Assembly (NCBI RefSeq): GCF_937893305.1
Contig: NZ_CALBGN010000015.1
Span: forward strand, 62,001-126,000
Origin: an uncultured Helicobacter sp.
Lineage (GTDB): Bacteria; Campylobacterota; Campylobacteria; Campylobacterales; Helicobacteraceae
Reading direction: 5' to 3'
Length of the DNA: 64,000 nucleotides
In this document: piece after piece, positions 35,775-43,670 of the stretch
How the letters are laid out: every line of letters starts with the position of its first letter
How positions within the stretch are numbered: the first letter of the stretch is position 1
Translations under genes and position numbers: made by a program
The notes under the pieces: model-generated
Database searches by the model: none
What the model was told of the DNA's origin: nothing
What the model saw: only the letters and a program-made list of their open reading frames with translations

Positions 35775-36335
35775 ATGACAAAAACATCAATTTCATTAGT
35801 TTTAGCAGGAATGCTTTTAGGAAGTAGTTTATTTGCTGCTCAAGTAAATTCAACAACGAGTAGCACATCTGTAAGTCCTGTTGGTAATGCAGGATTCCAA
35901 AGTGCATCACTTGGAAGAAATTCAAACACTCCATCAAACTTGCAAGGAATGGAAGTTGGTGGCGATGATATTGTGATTCCAAATGCACCAATCATCACAC
36001 CTTCAAGCATTATTGAAATTAGCGCAATTGGTATGGGAGTAGCACCAGAATCAACCGTATCTCCAGCACAAGCTCTAGCACTCGCAAAGCGTGCAGCAAT
36101 CGTAGATGCTTACCGCCAAATTGGTGAAAAAATGTATGGGATCCGCGTAAATGCACAAGATACAGTGCGTGATATGATGCTAAAGAACTCCACTGTTAAA
36201 ACAAAAGTTTTAGCAGTGATTCGCAATGCTGAAATTGTAGAAACCGTTTATAAAGATGGTCTTTGCCAAGTTAGTATGGAGCTTAAACTTGATGGAAAAA
36301 GATGGTATCGCGTATTAACTGGCGAACAATTCTAA
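35775..36335 (+). CDS. flgP: FlgP-like exported protein (LPP20 domain)
   Basis: 186 residues from the ATG at 35775 (AAAAAGGA upstream). It has a signal peptide (ISLVLAGMLLGSSLFA, cleavage before AQV), a Ser/Thr/Asn-rich stretch (about 25-65) and an LPP20-type domain: IEISAIGMGVAPESTVSPAQALALAKRAAIVDAYRQIGEKMYGIRVNA then VKTKVLAVIRNAEIVE and CQVSMELKLDG. FlgP of C. jejuni forms the basal disk of the polar flagellar motor. The usual lipobox cysteine at the cleavage site is absent here. The downstream FlgQ-like gene overlaps it by 34 bases. Confidence 0.75.
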   Translation: MTKTSISLVLAGMLLGSSLFAAQVNSTTSSTSVSPVGNAGFQSASLGRNSNTPSNLQGMEVGGDDIVIPNAPIITPSSIIEISAIGMGVAPESTVSPAQALALAKRAAIVDAYRQIGEKMYGIRVNAQDTVRDMMLKNSTVKTKVLAVIRNAEIVETVYKDGLCQVSMELKLDGKRWYRVLTGEQF

Positions 36336-36808
36336 GCGTTTTTGCCATCATGCTTTTTGCATTTGGGTGTGCTAAAGCACCCAGTGCGCTTCAAAACTCC
36401 ACAACTAAAACGATTTTTTTTTCCACTAAAGATTTTAGATTTTATGATTTAGGTTTTGTGAAATCCTATGCGAACTCCACAAGTTTAGAGATTTTTAATG
36501 CAGGAGCTGTGCTGCTTAAAATGGATTGCTATAAAAATAAAATTTGTCTAAATACAAAATGCTATGCTAAAGATTCCATTGTGCGTCATTTTTTCGGCAA
36601 TGATGGTTTTAGAGAATTAGACTTTCAAGCAGTTTTAAAAGGATGGGAAATTTTTAATGGAGAAAATAAAGTTGGAATCCAAAATGGCTTTTCTCAAAGA
36701 ATTTTGCGTCAAGGACTAGAATTGAACTACAACTCCACGCAAGATTCCATTTCCTTAGAGATTAAAAACACACAGAAAAAAACAATTTTTTCACTACGAA
36801 TTCATTAG
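36302..36808 (+). CDS. Putative lipoprotein, FlgQ-like position
   Basis: 168 residues. The N-terminus MVSRINWRTILSVFAIMLFAFGC has positive charges, a hydrophobic stretch and an FAFGC lipobox (Cys about residue 23), so an outer-membrane or inner-membrane lipoprotein is expected. The rest (FYDLGFVKSYANSTSLEIFNAGAVLLKM...CYKNKICLNTKCYAKDSIVRHFFG) shows no family I can name. Its start lies 34 bases inside the flgP-like gene, which matches the flgP-flgQ pairing of Campylobacter, but similarity to FlgQ is positional only. It contains one copy of the 16-base dispersed word (36669-36684). Confidence 0.65.
   Translation: MVSRINWRTILSVFAIMLFAFGCAKAPSALQNSTTKTIFFSTKDFRFYDLGFVKSYANSTSLEIFNAGAVLLKMDCYKNKICLNTKCYAKDSIVRHFFGNDGFRELDFQAVLKGWEIFNGENKVGIQNGFSQRILRQGLELNYNSTQDSISLEIKNTQKKTIFSLRIH
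36669..36684 (+). repeat. 16-base dispersed word, copy 1
   Basis: AAGTTGGAATCCAAAA, inside the FlgQ-position lipoprotein gene, read as KVGIQN. One of six exact copies in the window. Confidence 0.9.
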
Positions 36809-36815
36809 GATTTCT

Positions 36816-37553
36816 ATGCAAATTTACCAACCAAAAGATGGATATTGCTACAATAGCGACACTTTGTTTTTACATCACTTTGCAATGCGATTTTTAAGAA
36901 AACACCACGTTGTATTAGAAGTTGGTGCAGGATGTGGAATCCTAGGAATGCTATGCGCTAGAGATTTGCCAATACACCTAACAATGATTGAAAAAAATCC
37001 AAAAATGGCAGAACTTTGTGCGCAAAATTTACGCATCAATGCAATCAAAGCAGATTTAATCTGTGCAGATTTTTTAGAATTTGATTTTTTAGATTCCAAA
37101 TCTAGTGAAAAGTTGGAATCCAAAATACAATCCTTTGATATAATCTTAAGCAATCCACCCTTTTATCATAATGGAGTAATAAAGTCCAAAAATCCTAATA
37201 TCTCTAGTGCGCGCTATGCAGAAAATCTCCCATTTTTTGAACTTGCTAAAAAAGTCAATTCACTTTTAAAACCTGAAGGAGAATTTATTTTTTGCTATGA
37301 CTCTAAGGCATTTTTTAACCTTTTTAACACATTGCAGCATTTTAAGATTCCACCAATTTGTGTGCGTTTTGTGCATCCAAAGGCAGAAAAAAGTGCAACT
37401 TTGGTATTATGCCGCGCTAGAAAAAACTCTAAAAGCTTATGTGAAATAGAGCCACCACTTTTTACGCATTTAAGCAACCAAAAAGAACAACATTTCACAC
37501 AAGAGGTGCAAGAGATTTATCGCCACGCTAATACTTGGAGTATTAAATGTTAG
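36816..37553 (+). CDS. tRNA1(Val) m6A37 methyltransferase-like protein (TrmN6/YfiC family)
   Basis: 245 residues, Rossmann SAM-dependent methyltransferase: YCYNSDTLFLHHF at the N-terminus as in YfiC proteins, VVLEVGAGCGILGMLCAR (motif I, about 31-48), MIEKNPKMAELCAQNLRIN, and catalytic IILSNPPFYHNG (N-P-P-F, about 110-121), typical of adenine-N6 methyltransferases. The loop just before it (LDSKSSEKLESKIQS, about 92-106) seems an insertion and is encoded by an inverted repeat of the GATTCCAA word. It overlaps the YkgJ-type gene by seven bases. Confidence 0.78.
   Translation: MQIYQPKDGYCYNSDTLFLHHFAMRFLRKHHVVLEVGAGCGILGMLCARDLPIHLTMIEKNPKMAELCAQNLRINAIKADLICADFLEFDFLDSKSSEKLESKIQSFDIILSNPPFYHNGVIKSKNPNISSARYAENLPFFELAKKVNSLLKPEGEFIFCYDSKAFFNLFNTLQHFKIPPICVRFVHPKAEKSATLVLCRARKNSKSLCEIEPPLFTHLSNQKEQHFTQEVQEIYRHANTWSIKC
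37110..37125 (+). repeat. 16-base dispersed word, copy 2
   Basis: AAGTTGGAATCCAAAA, inside the TrmN6-like methyltransferase gene, read as KLESK. It pairs with GATTCCAA at 37092-37099 to form an inverted repeat with a 13-base loop. Confidence 0.9.
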
Positions 37554-37915
37554 AACATTCTGATTTTCAATTTCGTTTTGATCCTAGCAAATGCGAGGAA
37601 TGTGGAGGTAAATGCTGCACAGGTGAAAGTGGCTACATCTTTGTAACCCCTAAAGAAATTGAAGAAATTGCGGAGTTTTTAGGACTAGATTTTGAGAGTT
37701 TTTGTAACAACTATGTCAAAAAAGTTGGCTATCGCTATTCTTTGTTAGATGTTACAAAAGATCATATCACTTATTCTTGCGTGTTTTTTAAAGATGGAAT
37801 CTGTCAAATCTATCCAAAACGCCCAAAACAATGTGTAAGCTTCCCATTTTGGGATTATTATAAAGACCATTTTGAAGAATTACAAAAGGAATGTATCGGT
37901 GTGTTTAAATCGTAA
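37547..37915 (+). CDS. YkgJ-family cysteine cluster protein
   Basis: 122 residues. FDPSKCEECGGKCCTGESGYIFVTPKEIEEIAEFLG and CVFFKDGICQIYPKRPKQCVSFPFWDYY give the UPF0153/YkgJ arrangement of conserved cysteines that likely binds zinc or an iron-sulfur cluster. Biochemical role unknown for the family. It overlaps the methyltransferase gene at its start and the TPR lipoprotein gene at its end, so all three are probably made from one transcript. Confidence 0.8.
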   Translation: MLEHSDFQFRFDPSKCEECGGKCCTGESGYIFVTPKEIEEIAEFLGLDFESFCNNYVKKVGYRYSLLDVTKDHITYSCVFFKDGICQIYPKRPKQCVSFPFWDYYKDHFEELQKECIGVFKS

Positions 37916-39212
37916 AAATCTTATTCTTTTTATCAGTGCTTTTGCGCTATTTGTAGGGCTTGTAGGTTGTTTTAGACAAGATTCTATCACATTTGAAAAT
38001 TCTCATTTTAAAGAAATAGAAAATCTTGAAGATCTCTTCATTGTACAAGGATTTGCAGCTTTAGATTCTAGAGATTTTACAAGTGCAAAAGAAGCTTTTA
38101 ATAATGCTTATAAAGCTAATCCAAACCCAAGCTATCTCAAAGAAATTTTAGGAATTCTAGTTGCACAAAACAATCTCCAAGAAGCGCAAAGGGAAGCTTA
38201 TGTGTTTTTAAAAAAATATCCAAAAGATGAAATGGTGCGTAGCGTGCTAATTGGAATCCTAACAAACACTAAACAATTTGATTTAGCTTTAAAAGAAGCT
38301 AAATTGCTTTTACAAGATCACAAAAACGCTGAAAATTATGAACTTATTTCATCTGTGTATTTTTTGCGCCAAGATTATAACAATGCTGCAAAATACTTGC
38401 GCCTTGCTTACAACATAAATCCAAGCCCAGTTTTACTAGATAAACTTGCAGCAACTTATCTTTTATTTCTAAAAGATTCCAACACTGCAATATCGCTTTA
38501 TGAAACACATATCAAAACACAAGAAATCACCAAGCAAATTGGAGATAAACTCGCTGCAATCTACCTAGAATCCAAACGCTACCTTGATGCTGCGCGCATT
38601 TATACATTGCTTTTTAAAGAAACAAACACACAAGATTATGCACGCTTTATCTTAGAAATTTATGCTAAAAACAAACGCTTAGATTTAGCGGAATCCTTTC
38701 TATTAAAACACCCAAATATAGAAGCGCGTGATGTTTTGCTTTTTGAAATCTATCGCTTACAAAAAAACATTGCAAAAAGCATCAAGCAAGCAGAAATCAT
38801 CTACCAAAATACACAAGATCTAAACTTCCTAGCTTATAAAGCAATGCTCTCTTATGAACACTCCAAAACCCACACAAAAATCTCTCTTAAAGCCATAGAA
38901 GACGATTTAAAGCAAGCTGCATTAAGCACTAATGAACCCATCTATTTGAACTACTTAGGTTATTTAATGATTGATCACGATTTTAACGACAAAAAACGGG
39001 TAAAAGAAGGTATAAATTATGTGCAAAAATCCCTAGAAAAAGATCCAAGTAACCCTTATTATTTGGATTCCCTTGCTTGGGGATATTTTAAGCTAAAAGA
39101 CTGCAAAAACGCTAAAGCCACAATTCAACAAATCCCAAAATCACAAATCCAAAAAGAACAAGAAATTAAAGCACATTTTCAAAAAATCTCACAATGCAAG
39201 GAAAATAAATGA
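37899..39212 (+). CDS. TPR-repeat lipoprotein
   Basis: 437 residues from the GTG at 37899, chosen for the AAAGGA eight bases upstream and the resulting lipoprotein signal (MCLNRKNLILFISAFALFVGLVGC, lipobox LVGC, Cys about 24). A TTG 27 bases upstream is the alternative. The remainder is helical with tetratricopeptide-like units, for example YELISSVYFLRQDYNNAAKYLRLAYNINPSP and YLDSLAWGYFKLKDCKNAKATI. Such proteins act as scaffolds for envelope complexes. The position after flgP/flgQ-like genes hints at a motor accessory role, but a YkgJ and a methyltransferase gene intervene. It overlaps the SDR gene by four bases. Confidence 0.75.
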   Translation: MCLNRKNLILFISAFALFVGLVGCFRQDSITFENSHFKEIENLEDLFIVQGFAALDSRDFTSAKEAFNNAYKANPNPSYLKEILGILVAQNNLQEAQREAYVFLKKYPKDEMVRSVLIGILTNTKQFDLALKEAKLLLQDHKNAENYELISSVYFLRQDYNNAAKYLRLAYNINPSPVLLDKLAATYLLFLKDSNTAISLYETHIKTQEITKQIGDKLAAIYLESKRYLDAARIYTLLFKETNTQDYARFILEIYAKNKRLDLAESFLLKHPNIEARDVLLFEIYRLQKNIAKSIKQAEIIYQNTQDLNFLAYKAMLSYEHSKTHTKISLKAIEDDLKQAALSTNEPIYLNYLGYLMIDHDFNDKKRVKEGINYVQKSLEKDPSNPYYLDSLAWGYFKLKDCKNAKATIQQIPKSQIQKEQEIKAHFQKISQCKENK

Positions 39213-39949
39213 CAATTTTTATTACAGGAGCTTCTAGTGGCTTTGGTTTTGCCACAGCAAAAAAATTTGGAGAAAATGGACATAAAGTGATCGCACTTGC
39301 TAGACGCAAAGAAAGATTGCAAATTTTACAAAAAGAAATTTCAAATTGCGTCATCTTACCTTGTGATATTTGTGATAAAAATGCTTTAAAACAAGCCTTA
39401 GAAGAACTTCCAAAAGATTTTAAAGATATTGATGTTTTAGTGAATAATGCAGGACTTGCTTTAGGAATTGAACCTGCGCAAATATGTGATTTTAACGACT
39501 GGGAAAAAATGATTAGCGTTAATATTACAGCCCTTAGCTACTTAACACATCTTATATTACCTAAAATGGTGCAACGCAAAAATGGACATATTATCACTTT
39601 AGGTTCTATTGCCGGAAAATATCCTTATCCTGGAGGAAATGTTTATGGTGCAACAAAAGCTTTTGTTAGGCAATTTGCATTGGGTTTGCGTGCAGATTTA
39701 GCAGGCACAAATATCAGAATAAGTAATATAGAACCTGGACTTGCAGAGAGTGAGTTTTCACTTGTGCGTTTTAAAGGCGATAAAAACCGTGCCAATGCAC
39801 TCTACAAAGGAAGCAATGCCTTACAGCCCAAAGATATTGCAGAAGCAATTTATTGGATAGCAACTCTACCTAAACACATTAACATCAATTCTTTAGAAAT
39901 GATGCCGACAAGTCAAAGTTTCAGCGCATTAACTGTGAGCAAAACATAA
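39209..39949 (+). CDS. SDR-family NAD(P)-dependent oxidoreductase (YdfG-like)
   Basis: 246 residues. The Rossmann motif TGASSGFGFATAKKFGENGHKVIALARRKERL, NNAG (VLVNNAGLALG, about 83-93), catalytic Ser (LGSIAGKYPYPGG) and Y-x-x-x-K (YGATKAFVRQFALGLRADLAGTNIRISNIEPG) are intact, so it should be an active short-chain dehydrogenase. The closest style is YdfG, an NADP-dependent 3-hydroxy acid/malonic semialdehyde reductase, but the substrate here is not known. It overlaps the TPR lipoprotein stop and the convergent hypF stop. Confidence 0.88.
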   Translation: MTIFITGASSGFGFATAKKFGENGHKVIALARRKERLQILQKEISNCVILPCDICDKNALKQALEELPKDFKDIDVLVNNAGLALGIEPAQICDFNDWEKMISVNITALSYLTHLILPKMVQRKNGHIITLGSIAGKYPYPGGNVYGATKAFVRQFALGLRADLAGTNIRISNIEPGLAESEFSLVRFKGDKNRANALYKGSNALQPKDIAEAIYWIATLPKHININSLEMMPTSQSFSALTVSKT

Positions 39950-42256
39950 CTCCATAAAATACGCTTGTCCTACACTAATCCCGCCATCATTGCATGGGAT
40001 TTCTTTATTTAAATACACCATTTTGTTTTTAAGTTTTTCTAAAGTAAATTGCGTTAAAAGAGCATTTTGAAAGCACCCACCGCTTAATACAACACAAGAA
40101 TAATCTTTTGCCACTTGTGCAATCACACCCGCAAGTGTAATGTGAAATTTTAAGGCAATCTCACTTGCTTCTACACCCTGTTTCAAATCTCTACAAATTT
40201 CTTTAATCATCATTGCATAGCTAATCACACCGCCACAAATCTCATAAGAATACGCATTTATTCTTTTAGATTTCAACTTTTTTAAAGCTTTTAAAGCAAA
40301 AGATTCTAATACCATTCCTCCCTCTCCTTCATAACTTGTCTGAAAACACGCTCCACACAATGCACTTACACCATCAAAAAGCCTCCCAACACTATTGCAA
40401 GATACCTTTGTAGAACTAGATGTCTGCAATGTATAAAAAATCTCTAAATGTTCCCTTGAGAATTCTCTAAATAAGGGCAAATCAAGTGTTTTATACTCTT
40501 CTTTAAAACTCTCAAAAACTAAAGATAACCCAAGCCTTTTAATCTCTTTAATTGCCTTCTCGCCCCCTAAAAGAAAAAAATCATCAAAATGCCCTATGCG
40601 CTTAAACTCCAAAGGTCTTTTTGGATTCCAACTTAAAAACTCACCCCCCCAAATCCTACCATCTTCCCCATATCCTGTGCCATCAAAAATCACGCCAAGC
40701 ACAGGTTCTTTAATATGATTTTCTGCAAGATTTGAAAGCAAATGCGCAAAATGATGTTGCACACGTTTTGTTTTGTTTAAATCTGGCACAAACTCTCTTT
40801 GTGCATAATTTGGATGCAAATCTAACACAAAATCCTTAAACACACTATGATATTGTCCAACAAATAGATTTTGCACATTTAAAAAATTTTCCACACTTGC
40901 AACATTCTCTAAATCCCCTAAATGCGGACTAAGCAAAACTTTATTTTGTGTCTTTAAACAAAAAGTTGCCTTTTGTTGCGCACCTAATGCTAAAAAAGTT
41001 TTCTCACTTTTAACTGGTAAATCTATCTCGCATAAAAACCCACGCGCACGGCGCAAAACTTGCATTTGTTCTTGATTGTTATACAAAATTGTTCTAACCA
41101 AACTATCATCAATAGGATTTAAGATATCTCTATTATACAGCAACACTCCATCACACACATCACCCAAACTCTCTACAACTTTAGAAAAATCCTTAATAAT
41201 AGGCTCTCCACTTAAATTAGCACTTGTAAAAATCAGCGGAAAATCAATCGCATCAAAAAGCAAATAATGTAAAGGCGCATAAGGCAAAATTATGCCTAAA
41301 GTTGCAAGATTCGGGGCAATAGCAAAAAGCGGTAAAGGAGTATTTTCTCTAGCATCACATAACATAATAGGTGCGATATTTGACTCTAAAATTTCTAAAG
41401 AACCTAAATTAGCATAAGTTTTAGCCATTTCTACATCTTTACACATTATAGCAAAGGGTTTTCTAGGGCGGTTTTTACGCGTTCTTAATGCCAAAATTGC
41501 ATTTACATTTAGCCCATTACAAACAAGCGCGTAACCGCCAACTCCCTTAATTGCTAAAATCTTCCCTTCTTTTAAAAACTCCACTGCCTTTTTTAATGGA
41601 TTTGGAGTTAATAGACTTGCAAATTTCTCACAGACTAAAAAATCGCTTTGTGGGAGATTCTTAAAGGATTCTAAATTCTCTGCAAAAAACAGCTTTGGAC
41701 CACATTTTTCACAGCAATTAATTTCAGAATGAAATCGCCTAGAATTAGGATTTTCATATTCACTTTGACATTCTTTACACATTGTAAATTGCGCCATTGC
41801 CGTGTTTTTTCTATCATAGGGAAGCGTTTTTATTAAACTATATCTCCCCCCACAATTTGTGCAACTAATAAACGCATAATTAAAGCGGCGATTTTTAGAA
41901 TCTCTCATCTCTTTTAAACATTCTTTGCATAAGGCAATATCCGCTGGGATTGTAGCTTTTAATTCACTCTCGTGTGTGCTTTGTAAAATTTCAAAATCCA
42001 CAAAAGATTCCATATTTTGCACTTCTTTTCTAGTAATTTTAGTGATTTTTGCAACCTTAGGTGGAGTTTGCAAAGCCTTTTGAAAATCCTCTAAATCCCT
42101 TTTGGTGCCTTGTGCTAAGATTGTTACTCCAGAAGTTGTATTATGCACATAGCCAAAAATCCCGTATTTTTTAGCGATTTTATACACAAAAGGACGGAAT
42201 CCAACACCTTGCACAACACCTTCTAATGTATAAATTACACACAAATTCTTTGACAT
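39929..42256 (-). CDS. hypF: Carbamoyltransferase HypF
   Basis: 775 residues. Order: acylphosphatase domain (YTLEGVVQGVGFRPFVYKIAKKYGIFGYVHN), two zinc-finger pairs (LCKECLKEM...CTNCGGRYS and MCKECQSEYENPNSRRFHSEINCCEKCGP), a YrdC-like domain (about 215-410, AIKGVGGYALVCNGLN...RKPFAIMC) and a Kae1-like C-terminal domain (VQHHFAHLLSNLAENH, GVIFDGTGYGEDGRIWGGEFL, VVLSGGCFQNALLT). HypF makes the cyanide ligands of NiFe-hydrogenase. Other hyp genes are absent from the window. One copy of the 16-base dispersed word lies inside (40619-40634). Confidence 0.96.
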   Translation of the reverse strand: MSKNLCVIYTLEGVVQGVGFRPFVYKIAKKYGIFGYVHNTTSGVTILAQGTKRDLEDFQKALQTPPKVAKITKITRKEVQNMESFVDFEILQSTHESELKATIPADIALCKECLKEMRDSKNRRFNYAFISCTNCGGRYSLIKTLPYDRKNTAMAQFTMCKECQSEYENPNSRRFHSEINCCEKCGPKLFFAENLESFKNLPQSDFLVCEKFASLLTPNPLKKAVEFLKEGKILAIKGVGGYALVCNGLNVNAILALRTRKNRPRKPFAIMCKDVEMAKTYANLGSLEILESNIAPIMLCDARENTPLPLFAIAPNLATLGIILPYAPLHYLLFDAIDFPLIFTSANLSGEPIIKDFSKVVESLGDVCDGVLLYNRDILNPIDDSLVRTILYNNQEQMQVLRRARGFLCEIDLPVKSEKTFLALGAQQKATFCLKTQNKVLLSPHLGDLENVASVENFLNVQNLFVGQYHSVFKDFVLDLHPNYAQREFVPDLNKTKRVQHHFAHLLSNLAENHIKEPVLGVIFDGTGYGEDGRIWGGEFLSWNPKRPLEFKRIGHFDDFFLLGGEKAIKEIKRLGLSLVFESFKEEYKTLDLPLFREFSREHLEIFYTLQTSSSTKVSCNSVGRLFDGVSALCGACFQTSYEGEGGMVLESFALKALKKLKSKRINAYSYEICGGVISYAMMIKEICRDLKQGVEASEIALKFHITLAGVIAQVAKDYSCVVLSGGCFQNALLTQFTLEKLKNKMVYLNKEIPCNDGGISVGQAYFMELCFAHS
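40619..40634 (-). repeat. 16-base dispersed word, copy 3
   Basis: TTTTGGATTCCAACTT on plus, so the word is on minus, inside hypF and read as SWNPK, a frame different from that of copies 2, 4 and 5. Confidence 0.9.
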
Positions 42257-42319
42257 TTCAAACTCTCTTTATAGATTAAAGTATAAAATTTTAAAACATT
42301 TTCAATTAGGATTTACCAA

Positions 42320-42943
42320 ATGCTTTATGGAATCTACGCAATTAGTGATACAAAGCTAACACCCTATCCCCTACTAAAAGATATGTTAAAACAAGCAATA
42401 GCAGGAGGAATCACACTTTTTCAACTTCGCGATAAAAACACTCCAGATTCTGCATTAAAGCCTTTATGTCTATCTTTAATGGAAATCACTCAAACACACA
42501 ATATCCCTTTTATTCTAAATGATCGCATAGAGCTTGCGATTTCTCTACAAACACAAGGCTTACATATCGGAAAAAAGCAAGATGACACACCTTATAGCCT
42601 TAAAGAACTTCAACAAATCCGTGCTGAATTCAATGGAATCTTAGGAGTCTCTTGTTATGGAGATTTAAATTTAGCCAAAAATGCAAAACTTGCTAATGCA
42701 GATTACATTGCTTTTGGTGCGTGTTTTAAGTCTCCAACTAAGCCTAATGCTAAAATAATCTCACTTGAGATTTTCACACAGGCTAGAGCATTAAACCTCC
42801 CAATGTGTGCCATAGGTGGAATTCAACAAGACAATATTGCCAAATTAAAACAAGCACAAATGGCAGCATGTATTAGTAGCATTTGGCAGGGAGATATTAT
42901 AAAAAATGCGCAACAACTTCTAAACAACTTCACACAAGGATAA
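42320..42943 (+). CDS. thiE: Thiamine phosphate synthase ThiE
   Basis: 207 residues, TIM barrel: GIYAISDTKL, AGGITLFQLRDKN with the pyrophosphate-binding Gln/Arg/Lys, PFILNDRIELAISLQTQGLHIGKKQDD, ILGVSCYGDLNLAKNAKLANADYIAFGACFKSPTKPNA and CAIGGIQQDNI. It joins the pyrimidine and thiazole halves of thiamine. A TATAAAAT promoter candidate lies at 42284-42291. The LOG-family gene begins two bases after its stop. Confidence 0.93.
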   Translation: MLYGIYAISDTKLTPYPLLKDMLKQAIAGGITLFQLRDKNTPDSALKPLCLSLMEITQTHNIPFILNDRIELAISLQTQGLHIGKKQDDTPYSLKELQQIRAEFNGILGVSCYGDLNLAKNAKLANADYIAFGACFKSPTKPNAKIISLEIFTQARALNLPMCAIGGIQQDNIAKLKQAQMAACISSIWQGDIIKNAQQLLNNFTQG

Positions 42944-42945
42944 CG

Positions 42946-43593
42946 ATGGATTTAGACGCACTAAGACAAGAAATTGCCAAAGGATTGCAAGCACTAGAAA
43001 ACATAAAAAACATCATCACAATTTTCGGTGGTGCGCGCGTAAATCCCACACACAAAGCCTATCTTAAAGTCCAAGAATTAGCCTACACTTTAGGCACACA
43101 GCAATATTCTATTATGACGGGAGGAGGACCTGGAATTATGGAGGCTGCAAACCGCGGCTTAATACAATACAAACAAGAATCTAAAAACGATTCCATATTT
43201 TCTATTGGACTAAATATCCAACTCCCTTTTGAGCAAAAGATGAATCCTTATGTTGAAATCCCCTTAGAGTTTCAAAACTTCTTTAGTCGCAAACTCGTCT
43301 TTAACTACAACTCCACAGCTTTCATCGTTGCAAGGGGTGGCTATGGCACTCTTGATGAACTAAGCGAAGTTTTAGTGCAAATCTCCACAGGCAAACACGC
43401 AAAGATTCCAATAATTCTTTATGGCAAAGATTATTGGAGTGGATTTTTATCTTGGATTAAAACTACACTTTTAAAAGAATCTTCTATTACAGAAGCTGAG
43501 CTAAAATTACTTGAAATTGCAGATACTCCAAGTGAAGTTTTAGAAATTCTACAACGATTTAAAAAATCGGATTCCCAACTCCATACATCATAA
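42946..43593 (+). CDS. LOG-family (TIGR00730) Rossmann-fold protein
   Basis: 215 residues from the ATG at 42946. The nucleotide-binding motifs MTGGGPGIMEAANRG and the RGGYGTLDELSEVL (GGxGTxxE) motif mark the LONELY GUY family, some members of which are cytokinin-activating or AMP/nucleotide phosphoribohydrolases. Many were wrongly named lysine decarboxylase. FGGARVNPTHKAYLKVQELA is the usual N-terminus. The substrate in bacteria of this group is unknown. Its last 35 bases are overlapped by a 29-codon gene on the opposite strand. Confidence 0.85.
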   Translation: MDLDALRQEIAKGLQALENIKNIITIFGGARVNPTHKAYLKVQELAYTLGTQQYSIMTGGGPGIMEAANRGLIQYKQESKNDSIFSIGLNIQLPFEQKMNPYVEIPLEFQNFFSRKLVFNYNSTAFIVARGGYGTLDELSEVLVQISTGKHAKIPIILYGKDYWSGFLSWIKTTLLKESSITEAELKLLEIADTPSEVLEILQRFKKSDSQLHTS

Positions 43594-43648
43594 AAAGCAC
43601 CATAAATGCAGCAAACAAGCCTAAAAGCAAGGGAATAAACTTTGTCAT
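43559..43648 (-). CDS. 29-residue single-helix membrane microprotein
   Basis: ATG at 43646-43648, TAA at 43559-43561, preceded on the minus strand by AAGGAT at a normal distance. The peptide (MTKFIPLLLGLFAAFMVLFM then MYGVGNPIF) is one hydrophobic helix with a single lysine near the start, so it should span the inner membrane. It lies antisense to the end of the LOG-family gene and in the 77-base gap before rarA. Short hydrophobic subunits of this kind accompany respiratory oxidases or transporters elsewhere, but nothing nearby suggests a partner. Reality of the gene rests on the ribosome site and the composition. Confidence 0.5.
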   Translation of the reverse strand: MTKFIPLLLGLFAAFMVLFMMYGVGNPIF

Positions 43649-43670
43649 ACTTATCCTTAAAGTGAGAAAA

